Made by a program: the position numbers and the translations under genes. 21,592 nucleotides of DNA from Chersky-822 sp035553055 (GTDB lineage Bacteria; Actinomycetota; Actinomycetes; Streptosporangiales; Streptosporangiaceae). The stretch's first letter is position 1; each line of letters opens with the position of its first letter. The notes under the pieces are model-generated. The model made no database searches and had not been told where the DNA came from. It saw only the letters and a list, made by a program, of their open reading frames with translations. The DNA lies in NCBI GenBank assembly GCA_035553055.1, contig DATNEK010000111.1, positions 1 to 21,592 on the forward strand, given 5' to 3'. This document shows positions 12,945 to 19,829 of this stretch, in pieces.

Positions 12945-13985
12945 TCAGCCGAAGAAGATCTCGGCCTCGGCGTAGCGTTCTGGGGGGACGAGCTTGAGTT
13001 CGCCTACCGCCTCAGCGATCGGCACCTGAACGATCTCAGTCCCTCGCAGAGCCACCATGATGCCCGATTTGCCGTCGGCAACGGCCCTTATCGCATGGAT
13101 GCCGAATCTCGTGGCCAGCACCCGATCGAAGGCAGTTGGCGTGCCACCGCGCTGTATGTGGCCAAGCACCGTCGCGCGCGCCTCATTGCCGGTCCGCCGC
13201 TCGATCTCTTCGGCGAGTAGCTGACCGACCCCGCCGAGCCTGGCATGACCAAAGGCATCCAGCCGTACGTCTTCAAGCTGCGCCGATGTCTTCTGCTGCG
13301 CGCCTTCGGCCACCACCACGATCGGCGCGTACCTGGTTTCGAAGCGCTGCCGCACATACTCGCAGACACCCTCGATGTCGAACGGGTGTTCGGGGATGAG
13401 GATCACGTTCGCACCGCCTGCCATCCCTGCGTGCAGCGCGATCCAGCCGGCGTTGCGGCCCATGACCTCGACGATCAGTGCCCTGTGATGACTCTCGGCC
13501 GTCGTGTGCAGCCGGTCGATCGCCTCCATCGCGATGTTCACCGCGGTATCGAAGCCGAACGTGTAGTCGGTGGCACCGAGGTCGTTGTCGATGGTCTTGG
13601 GCACGCCGACGACTTTGACGCCTGCCTGCGACAGACGGCTGGCCACGCCGAGGGTGTCCTCGCCGCCGATGGCGATCAGCGCGTCGACGCCGAGGTCGGC
13701 CAGGTTCTCCGTGATCCGTCGCAGGCCAGTCTTGCCGTCTTGGGTAGCCGAGTCAGCTAGCGGGTTGGTTCGGGACGAGCCAAGTATCGTGCCGCCACGC
13801 GGGAGTATGCCTCGGACCGCCTGAACGTCCAGCAGCTGAATATCCCTCTCAAGCGGACCCCGCCAGCCGTCCCTGAATCCCACGAACTCAAAGTCGTGGT
13901 CGTAGGCGCCCGTGCGGACGATCGCACGGATGACTGCGTTCAGCCCTGGGCAGTCGCCGCCGCCGGTCAGTACTCCGACTCGCAT
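12945..13985 (-). CDS. pfkA: 6-phosphofructokinase, probably pyrophosphate-dependent
   Basis: The protein (346 aa from ATG 13985) phosphorylates fructose 6-phosphate in glycolysis. It has GVLTGGGDCPGLNAVIR (4-20), GGTILGSSRTNP (64-75), GGED (107-110), VGVPKTIDND (126-135), EVMGRNAGWIA and GHIQRGGTP. Asp110 (the second acidic residue of the GGDD/GGED motif) and Lys130 (PKTIDND instead of PGTIDND) are the residues associated with use of pyrophosphate. The whole sequence resembles the PPi-PFK of Amycolatopsis methanolica as I recall it. ATP-dependent Streptomyces enzymes have GGEG here. Start: AAGGAG 5 nt before ATG 13985; the upstream ATG 14003 is less likely. PPi preference is a motif-based inference. 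Confidence 0.92.
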   Translation of the reverse strand: MRVGVLTGGGDCPGLNAVIRAIVRTGAYDHDFEFVGFRDGWRGPLERDIQLLDVQAVRGILPRGGTILGSSRTNPLADSATQDGKTGLRRITENLADLGVDALIAIGGEDTLGVASRLSQAGVKVVGVPKTIDNDLGATDYTFGFDTAVNIAMEAIDRLHTTAESHHRALIVEVMGRNAGWIALHAGMAGGANVILIPEHPFDIEGVCEYVRQRFETRYAPIVVVAEGAQQKTSAQLEDVRLDAFGHARLGGVGQLLAEEIERRTGNEARATVLGHIQRGGTPTAFDRVLATRFGIHAIRAVADGKSGIMVALRGTEIVQVPIAEAVGELKLVPPERYAEAEIFFG

Positions 13986-14085
13986 GCAAGCTCCTTCCAT
14001 CATGGCCCGGTCGGCTCATGCGACGCGCTCGCTCGTTACCGATCTCGCTGTGCCTGCCCGGCAGCTCGACCAGCACCCGACAATC

Positions 14086-14091
14086 ACCCTA
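14086..14091 (-). promoter_or_regulatory. -10 element of pfkA
   Basis: TAGGGT on the minus strand is a good actinobacterial -10 and would start transcription near 14078, giving about 90 nt of 5' leader before the pfkA Shine-Dalgarno. No clear -35 is seen. Confidence 0.4.
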
Positions 14092-14306
14092 GACCCATGA
14101 CCGTCCGTGCGATCGACTCCGGTAACGACCGGGGTCACCGCGCCGATCGTCGACGCAGTGGCAGCTTCACGAGCTTGAGGGGTCCAGGGAATACCCGATA
14201 TTGCCGGCTATTTGAACGGATTCTAAGGAGTTTGCGTCAAGCCAGAGCAAGACGTACGCTCTTGAGGGTTTGTGCGTGACGCTCGCGCCCTCTCTGCTGC
14301 CTTTCG

Positions 14307-14312
14307 TATGAT
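14307..14312 (+). promoter_or_regulatory. -10 element of the TIR-STAND gene
   Basis: TATGAT is a near-perfect -10 lying 9 nt before GTG 14322. The transcript would have at most 2-3 nt before the start codon. No Shine-Dalgarno is present. Confidence 0.45.
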
Positions 14313-14321
14313 CGGGATGTT

Positions 14322-17093
14322 GTGGCCAACTGCTTCGTGAGCTACGCAGCCGCCGACTCTGCGTGGGCGGAATGGGTGTCGGATGTCCTCAGGAAGGCTG
14401 GACACCGAGTCACGGTGCAGGCGACGGACTTCCTGCCGGGCGAGAACTTCGTGCTGCGTATGCAGGAAGCAGCATCTGAAGCCGACCATACGATCGTGAT
14501 TCTCTCTGAGCATTTCCTGGCGTCCAAATTTGGCGCTGCCGAATGGACGGCAGCCTTCGCACAGGATCCCACCGGCAGGCAACGCAGGCTCATCCCAGTG
14601 GCAGTCGACCATGCGCGACCGACCGGGCTGTGGTCCTCGATAGTGCGTCTCGAAATCTGCGATCTACCGGAAGAGACTGCGCGCAATGAGATATTGCGTG
14701 CGCTCGTCCCTCTGGAGAAACCCGCGCCCGCCTTTCCTGGTTCACGGCCAGTTGAATTGACTTTGGCGCGCGCTACTGGCCCGAGGGTCGATGTCTGGCG
14801 TTTGTCAAGCTCTTCCGCGCATATGGTTGGCCGGACCGCTGAATCGGAGGCGTTGTCGCGGGCGTGGTTGTCCGGTCATGAGAACGTCGTTGCCGTCGTA
14901 GGCTGGGGCGGTGTTGGTAAGACTACACTGATCGCTAATTGGCTAGCTGAGATGGCCGCCTACAAATACCACAGCGCCGAGTGCGTGTTCGCGTGGAGCT
15001 TTGATGGCCAGTCAGATGGCGAGAACTGGGCAACGTCTGATCAGTTTTTCGACACTCTGATAAAATTCCTCGATATTGAGGGCGAATCGTCAGCGACCAC
15101 ATGGGAACGATGCCGCGAGGTTACAAAGCGCCTACAGCAGAGCAAATCTCTGATTATCCTCGATGGTCTAGAACGCATCCAGCATCCGCCCGGTCCCCTG
15201 GAAGGCACCTTGCGTGAGCGGGTCATGCAGATGTTCATTCGTGAACTCGCTGCCCTTAACGCTGGCATGCTCGTCCTGACAAGCCGATTGCCAATTATTG
15301 ATATCGATACCTATATGGGCAAGACCTGTCAGCTCATCCCGATTCCCGAGCTGTCGCGCGCCGAAAGCATCGAAATCCTCACGAACGGAGGTGTTCAGGG
15401 CGACACAGCCCAGCTCAGCAGGATCGCGGACGAGGTTCGCGACCATCCGTTGTCCCTGCGACTGCTCAGTGGGTACTTGCAGACCGTATTCAACGGTGAC
15501 GCCAGGATGTGGGAGTCGTCCGGTCTGTCGAAGGCCGTCGCAGCCGAAGGCGGCAACGCATCCGCCATCATGGATCAGTACGCGGTCTGGTTCGAAAGCA
15601 GGCCTGAGCTTCAGCTCTTGCATATGCTCGGTTTGTTCAACCGGGTAGCGGCCGACGACGAACTGGCCGTGCTCCGTGAGTTGCCTGTTCGCCAGGGCCT
15701 CAATGAGCAGGTCGCCTACATGACCCGGTCTGACTTTGCCTACACACTCGGCTCGCTGCGTCGCGCAGGACTAATTCAGAACATGGCCGCAGGAGAGGGC
15801 ATCGACGCGCATCCGCTCGTCCGGGAGTACTTTCAGCGCAACTTCAGGCGGTACGACCGTGAGGCCTTCCAGGAAGGACACCGAAGGCTGCGTAACCTCC
15901 TGGCGGCAAAGGCATCCAGGCGCCCGCGAAATCTCGATGAATGCGTCCCAGTTATAGCTGCGATCTGGCATGGAACCCGGGCTGGAGACAACGTCGAGGC
16001 GCTCGATGACCTCTACGACCCTCGCCTATCGCAAGATCATCATTTTCTCCGCGATGGCCTAGGTGCTGCGGCGTCTAACCACGCGGCCCTCACTTACCTG
16101 CTTGAGGACACTGGCGGCCAACCCCTGACTGACGAGCAGACGTCACGTTTGCTGGCCGATCAGTCGCTTGACCTCCGCATGATGGGCAATACAGCCGAGG
16201 CGGTGTTCCCGCTGGCACAGGCCATTCGGCTCACCCGATCGTTGGGCGAATCGACCATCCTGGTAAACCAGCTCAGGCATTTGTCGCAATTGGAGCTGGC
16301 CCTCGGCAAGATGGACCAGGCGTGCCAGCATAGCGAGGAAGCCCAGCGGATCTGCGTCGACCAGCGGATCCGTGGCCTGGAATCGCTGTCCGCCAGGACT
16401 TCTTGCGCATTCGCCCTCCTGCATGCGGGACGCTATGGCGAGGCAATGCAATTCCTGGATCAGATTGACCTGTTCGCCCCCAATGCGGTCGAAGAAGTCA
16501 CCCGGTATGCGTCGCGGGTCACGTTCTGCATCGCTGTCTACAGAACGGTCGACACGCTACTCGGCCTAGACAGCGTCGAGCCGCAAGGAAGCCGGTCCGT
16601 ATCGGGTACAAGACGCGGGACCGACTTGGCTGCTGATGCGCTGCAGGTGGCCAGGAAGGCGGTCGAGTCATCGGAAGCGAAGCCGGACCTTCTCGGCGCG
16701 GCACTTTTGGAGTTGGCGTCCGCGCGCGTCCTGCTGCAGGTGAACCCCGATGATGCGACGATCGGCCGACTGACCCAGGCTGTCGAGGACATACGTACGG
16801 TCGGTCAACGCCCTTGGATCATCGAAGCCAATCTCGTCAAGTGCCGCGCACTACTTCGCGCTGGGTCGGCCGACAAGGCGTCGGGCGCTCTCGATATCGC
16901 CGAAAGGCTGTCGTCTGACGACGGCATGATTCTGCAGAAGACTGCTTGCAACCTTGAGCGTCTGCAGGTGGACGCGAGCAATGAACATCGACCTCTTGAC
17001 GCTGCGCGAGTTGCCGACGTTATCGCATCGGCAGTCCGGCTGGGCCTGACTTTCATTGCTTACCAGGCAGCTAAATTGTCCTCGCCGTACTGA
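14322..17093 (+). CDS. TIR-STAND NTPase-TPR protein (bacterial NLR-like, probable defence)
   Basis: This large 923-residue protein has three parts. An N-terminal TIR domain (about 1-130) begins CFVSYAAADSAWAEWV and has FLPGENF, VILSEHFLASKF and a Glu in GAAEW (E74) at the place of the catalytic Glu of NAD-cleaving TIRs. A STAND/NB-ARC-like NTPase (about 165-480) has Walker A GWGGVGKTT (194-202), a conserved FAWSFDGQ segment, Walker B LIILDGLERI (277-286), sensor LTSR (319-322) and a GxP-like DHPLSLRLL (375-383). A helical C-terminus with degenerate TPR repeats (from about 610, for example AEAVFPLAQAIRLTRSLGE) is the likely sensor. The family logic is that ligand sensing drives oligomerisation and NADase or cyclic-ADPR signalling, usually against phage. 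GTG 14322 fits a -10 9 nt away. Base composition is less GC rich than the flanks. Confidence 0.85.
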   Translation: MANCFVSYAAADSAWAEWVSDVLRKAGHRVTVQATDFLPGENFVLRMQEAASEADHTIVILSEHFLASKFGAAEWTAAFAQDPTGRQRRLIPVAVDHARPTGLWSSIVRLEICDLPEETARNEILRALVPLEKPAPAFPGSRPVELTLARATGPRVDVWRLSSSSAHMVGRTAESEALSRAWLSGHENVVAVVGWGGVGKTTLIANWLAEMAAYKYHSAECVFAWSFDGQSDGENWATSDQFFDTLIKFLDIEGESSATTWERCREVTKRLQQSKSLIILDGLERIQHPPGPLEGTLRERVMQMFIRELAALNAGMLVLTSRLPIIDIDTYMGKTCQLIPIPELSRAESIEILTNGGVQGDTAQLSRIADEVRDHPLSLRLLSGYLQTVFNGDARMWESSGLSKAVAAEGGNASAIMDQYAVWFESRPELQLLHMLGLFNRVAADDELAVLRELPVRQGLNEQVAYMTRSDFAYTLGSLRRAGLIQNMAAGEGIDAHPLVREYFQRNFRRYDREAFQEGHRRLRNLLAAKASRRPRNLDECVPVIAAIWHGTRAGDNVEALDDLYDPRLSQDHHFLRDGLGAAASNHAALTYLLEDTGGQPLTDEQTSRLLADQSLDLRMMGNTAEAVFPLAQAIRLTRSLGESTILVNQLRHLSQLELALGKMDQACQHSEEAQRICVDQRIRGLESLSARTSCAFALLHAGRYGEAMQFLDQIDLFAPNAVEEVTRYASRVTFCIAVYRTVDTLLGLDSVEPQGSRSVSGTRRGTDLAADALQVARKAVESSEAKPDLLGAALLELASARVLLQVNPDDATIGRLTQAVEDIRTVGQRPWIIEANLVKCRALLRAGSADKASGALDIAERLSSDDGMILQKTACNLERLQVDASNEHRPLDAARVADVIASAVRLGLTFIAYQAAKLSSPY

Positions 17094-17107
17094 CAACGTA
17101 CTTCAAC

Positions 17108-17806
17108 TCAGGCTCGAGCAACCGGATGAACGGTCCAGTTAATTCGGTCATTTACTGACACTGTCAGCAGATATTCCCGTCTTCGGTGACCGAAGGCGGC
17201 AAGCTGCATCGCGACGGTACGGTCCTTGAATCTATTTTGTTCTTCGGCCATCACGCGGTCCCAGTTTCGCTCCGCGACATCGCGAGCGACTGCGATGCTC
17301 ATCCACGCGTCCAACTGATCAGGTTGCAAGCCAAACGCGACATCGACCTCACCGAGCACTGCCGACGTCGTGGCTACCGAGCCGTCTACAATCAGCACGT
17401 CGCGTTCGCCAAGGACCGGAACTCGCTCCGTCCCAGCGAAACCGCCGATCGACCACGAGTACTTAGGCAGGTCCAGACATCGCTGCTCGCGAATTGCTCT
17501 GATTGATATCATGAGGGCTGACATATCGTGCGATTCGACTGATGAGCCGTCCAGTCCCGTTGCCAGCCGGTCCGATCGACTCGTGATGGCTGACTCAGTC
17601 GGAAGCACGTATGATAATCCGTCCCACGTCTGCGCTACCTCAAATGCGAGGCTGGTCTTCCCAATGCACGGGTACCCGCCGATCGCCGCCACACGCGGCC
17701 CGCTAGCCATTCTGCGCGGACTGCTGAGTATTTTCTCTATTACGTAAGGGGTAACGCCCTCGCGAGACAAATCAGCCGAGCTCATCTGATACGAACTAGC
17801 AGACAT
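17108..17806 (-). CDS. P-loop kinase of the uridine kinase/phosphoribulokinase type
   Basis: The protein (232 aa from ATG 17806) has a Walker A motif GGYPCIGKTS (43-52), a central segment in which LDLPKYSWSIGGF corresponds to the substrate loop of uridine kinases, a Walker B-like VLIVDGSVA, and a lid region with ARDVAERNWDRVMAEEQNRFKD. This order fits small-molecule (nucleoside or sugar) kinases. The exact substrate is not recognisable. It follows the HAD gene on the same strand and overlaps it. Two starts are possible: ATG 17806, with GGAAGG 9 nt before it, overlaps the HAD gene by 25 nt; ATG 17785 gives an ATGA overlap with the HAD stop. The first is preferred because of its Shine-Dalgarno. 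It ends 14 nt from the convergent TIR gene. Confidence 0.72.
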   Translation of the reverse strand: MSASSYQMSSADLSREGVTPYVIEKILSSPRRMASGPRVAAIGGYPCIGKTSLAFEVAQTWDGLSYVLPTESAITSRSDRLATGLDGSSVESHDMSALMISIRAIREQRCLDLPKYSWSIGGFAGTERVPVLGERDVLIVDGSVATTSAVLGEVDVAFGLQPDQLDAWMSIAVARDVAERNWDRVMAEEQNRFKDRTVAMQLAAFGHRRREYLLTVSVNDRINWTVHPVARA

Positions 17807-18465
17807 GGGTTCTCGCCTTCCTTCACGATTGAGCAGTCGCGAAAATCCGCGATTCGGAGCGAGGACAGCCGACCCGCCCGGCAGCCAACCTGGATGCACG
17901 TGAGGCCAGCCCTTTCCGCTGACGAAACTCCCGACTTTGAATCCTCAAAGGCAACTGTCGATGCTGGCAACACTCCAAGCCGCTCGACCGCCATTCGGAA
18001 TGGGGAAGGATCGGGTTTCGGCAGCGCAGCGTCACCGCGAGCGACGATAACGTCAGGGGCCGCAGATTTCCACGGCCCGGCGATCAACGCCTCAACTGAC
18101 TCGCGACTGCTACTAGAGACGAGCGCCACGCGAATTCTGGCCGAATGCACAGCATGGAGAAACTCAGCCAGCCCTGCGGTAAGAATGGCCTGGTCAGACA
18201 GCAGCGCGGGATATATGCGTCTTTTCTCGCGCTCGATCGAAACCCACTCGGCCCGGCCGCTGTAGGTGGCGATGAATTGTTGCGGTGTCATCGCGCCATT
18301 AATGCAAGCGTCAAGATAGTCCTCGATCTCGAAGCTTCTGCCGTTAACCGACCGAAGCGCGCGCGCCCATGCTTCGGCGTGAATGGGATCGGTGTCAGCA
18401 ACTGTGCCATCTACGTCAAAGGCAAGCGCTCGTAGTGCCAAGTTGACCCATTGATCGTTAGTCAT
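17782..18465 (-). CDS. HAD-superfamily phosphatase/phosphomutase (beta-phosphoglucomutase-like)
   Basis: This 227-residue HAD hydrolase has motif I DVDGT (17-21, nucleophile Asp17), an alpha-helical cap (about 25-85), motif II with VSSSSRE, motif III with the Lys in LPKPDPSPF, and motif IV AFEDSKSG. All catalytic residues are present. The cap and the KPDPSPF motif place it with beta-phosphoglucomutase, phosphoglycolate phosphatase and 2-deoxyglucose-6-phosphatase relatives, which act on phosphorylated sugars. ATG 18465 follows TTG 18468; AGGA upstream could serve as the Shine-Dalgarno. It is coupled to the downstream kinase by overlap, suggesting the two act on the same or consecutive compounds. 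Confidence 0.85.
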   Translation of the reverse strand: MTNDQWVNLALRALAFDVDGTVADTDPIHAEAWARALRSVNGRSFEIEDYLDACINGAMTPQQFIATYSGRAEWVSIEREKRRIYPALLSDQAILTAGLAEFLHAVHSARIRVALVSSSSRESVEALIAGPWKSAAPDVIVARGDAALPKPDPSPFRMAVERLGVLPASTVAFEDSKSGVSSAERAGLTCIQVGCRAGRLSSLRIADFRDCSIVKEGENPCLLVRIR

Positions 18466-18488
18466 CAACGTCCTGTCTTCTGGGCGCC

Positions 18489-18494
18489 AGATTA
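18489..18494 (-). promoter_or_regulatory. -10 element of the HAD-kinase operon
   Basis: The minus-strand TAATCT fits TANNNT and predicts a start near 18482, with a leader of about 16 nt that contains AGGA before ATG 18465. Confidence 0.4.
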
Positions 18495-18559
18495 GCCGCC
18501 AGACGCCAATAGTCGCAGACAGTGCCGCAGCGATCAGACGAGATCCATTAGGCGACCGC

Positions 18560-18565
18560 TATAGT
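18560..18565 (+). promoter_or_regulatory. -10 element of the phosphotransferase gene
   Basis: TATAGT is a strong -10 match, with transcription expected near 18573. The leader that follows carries an AGGAGGT (18598-18604) far from the annotated phosphotransferase start, and it points to a mini-ORF. Confidence 0.45.
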
Positions 18566-18607
18566 CCCGGCCACCTCAGTTGGTGTCCAACGGGGGCAGG
18601 AGGTAAA

Positions 18608-18670
18608 TTGTACCGCCCAGCTCAAGCGAACCGGCCGCGAACGGACTTGCCCGCACACGGAGAACTATGA
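18608..18670 (+). CDS. Possible 20-codon mini-ORF coupled to the phosphotransferase
   Basis: A TTG at 18608 lies 4 nt after a near-perfect Shine-Dalgarno AGGAGGT and opens a 20-codon frame (MYRPAQANRPRTDLPAHGEL). It ends with TGA overlapping the phosphotransferase ATG (ATGA at 18667-18670). The strong ribosome site and the exact overlap suggest translational coupling. The peptide matches nothing I know, and the spacing is a little short, so it may be chance. Confidence 0.3.
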   Translation: MYRPAQANRPRTDLPAHGEL

Positions 18671-19779
18671 ACAGGCGTCACCGTGCCATGAGCGACGAGT
18701 GGCTCCGACGGTACTTCGGAGCCGAAGCCAGGTTGGATTTCCGGCCACTGAGAGGCAACGACTGGCTGACCGATGGCATCTGGCGGGTGACCGATGGGTC
18801 TAGGTCGGTGATCGCCAAAACGGTCAGCGCCCGCTCACGGCGACATGATGACACCTGGTCTGCCCATTGGACTCAAGGCGGCAACGACCTTGCCCACTGG
18901 AACTACTGGAAACGTGAATACCTCGTTTACCACAGTGACATACCGAGCCAGTTCGCACGCTCAGGCGTGCACGCCCCGGCGCTCTTGGGCGCGACGGAAA
19001 GCACGGATTCCGTCACGATGTTCCTGGAAGATTGCGATCTGACTCCGGCGACGTCTTGGCGTGCTAGCGGCTATTGCGCGGCCGCGCGCGACCTAGGCCT
19101 GGCACAGGGTGAGCTGTCCAGTCGTGGTAAGGTCGCGAGCCAGCCATGGTTTTGCAGTAACTACATGCGTGACTATGCGCTTGAGAAGCCATTCGACCGG
19201 CACGTGGTAGCGAGCGATGAAATCTGGCTTGATCTGGTAGAAACCGGAGTGGTTACCCCGCAAGCGCGGGACCGGCAGGTCCGCTTCGCTCAAAACGAGC
19301 TGCAATTGCTGGCGCTGCTGAACATGGCGCCGTTCACGCTATGCCACAACGACTACTGGACGCGGAACTTGTTTGGCGGCTCGGCCGGTACGACGACGGT
19401 CATCGACTGGGCCTTCGTCGGCTTCGGGCCGATGGGAGCGGACGTGGCAAACCTCGTCGCCAGTGCTGGGTTCGACGGCTTCGTGGCCGCTGCCGAGCTT
19501 GACGCCTTCAGCGAGCAGGTTTTCGAGGCGTATCTGGCCGGGCTGCGTGGCGCCGGTTGGAAAGGTGACGAGCGCGCCGTACGACTCGGCTACTTGGCCT
19601 CCGCCGCGAAATACGCGTGGGTTGTCGCTGCTATGTTGACGAGTTCGGCGACACCTGGACACCCGATCTACGTCGGATACGGCAACGGCAGGCATCTCAA
19701 TTTTCACGCGGTAGCAACGACTTTAAATCTGCTAGCTACATGGAGTGATGTTGCGCTCGCACTTGCCGAGACCGTCTGA
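18667..19779 (+). CDS. APH-family small-molecule phosphotransferase
   Basis: The 370-residue protein has the aminoglycoside phosphotransferase/choline kinase fold. Visible are an ATP-binding Lys in SVIAKTVS (K51), a conserved Glu in WKREYLVY (E84), the hinge region MFLEDCDL (118-125), the catalytic loop LCHNDYWTRNLF (225-236; Asp229 as base, Asn234 for metal) and the metal-binding IDWAFVGFGPMGADVANL (246-263). The family phosphorylates antibiotics, choline, sugars and other hydroxyl compounds. Nothing here points to a resistance function. It is divergent from the HAD-kinase pair across a 200-nt promoter region, so three phospho-transfer genes sit together. GGAG lies 4 nt before the ATG; ATG 18688 is an alternative start. 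Confidence 0.82.
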   Translation: MNRRHRAMSDEWLRRYFGAEARLDFRPLRGNDWLTDGIWRVTDGSRSVIAKTVSARSRRHDDTWSAHWTQGGNDLAHWNYWKREYLVYHSDIPSQFARSGVHAPALLGATESTDSVTMFLEDCDLTPATSWRASGYCAAARDLGLAQGELSSRGKVASQPWFCSNYMRDYALEKPFDRHVVASDEIWLDLVETGVVTPQARDRQVRFAQNELQLLALLNMAPFTLCHNDYWTRNLFGGSAGTTTVIDWAFVGFGPMGADVANLVASAGFDGFVAAAELDAFSEQVFEAYLAGLRGAGWKGDERAVRLGYLASAAKYAWVVAAMLTSSATPGHPIYVGYGNGRHLNFHAVATTLNLLATWSDVALALAETV

Positions 19780-19829
19780 ATCTGCCGCTCCGCCGCTTCC
19801 CGCTCGCCCGTGCCCGTCACACTAGTCCC

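Larger units (their letters stand above)
13986..14321. other. Intergenic region between pfkA and the TIR-STAND gene
   Basis: This 336-nt divergent region holds the pfkA Shine-Dalgarno and the two promoter elements listed separately. From about 14180 the sequence becomes more AT rich (for example the ATTGCCGGCTATTTGAACGG area), marking the edge of the accessory segment. A short SD-like AAGGAG at 14225-14230 is followed by TTG and 14 codons to a TGA at 14277, with no recognisable product. I see no tRNA, att-type direct repeat or terminator. Confidence 0.5.

Noticed and set aside
13245..13760. Plus-strand frame of 171 codons opposite pfkA
   Set aside because: It is antisense to conserved active-site regions of phosphofructokinase and has no recognisable domain.
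14180..14321. tRNA gene or integration site at the edge of the accessory segment
   Set aside because: No cloverleaf, CCA end or flanking direct repeat could be found by eye.
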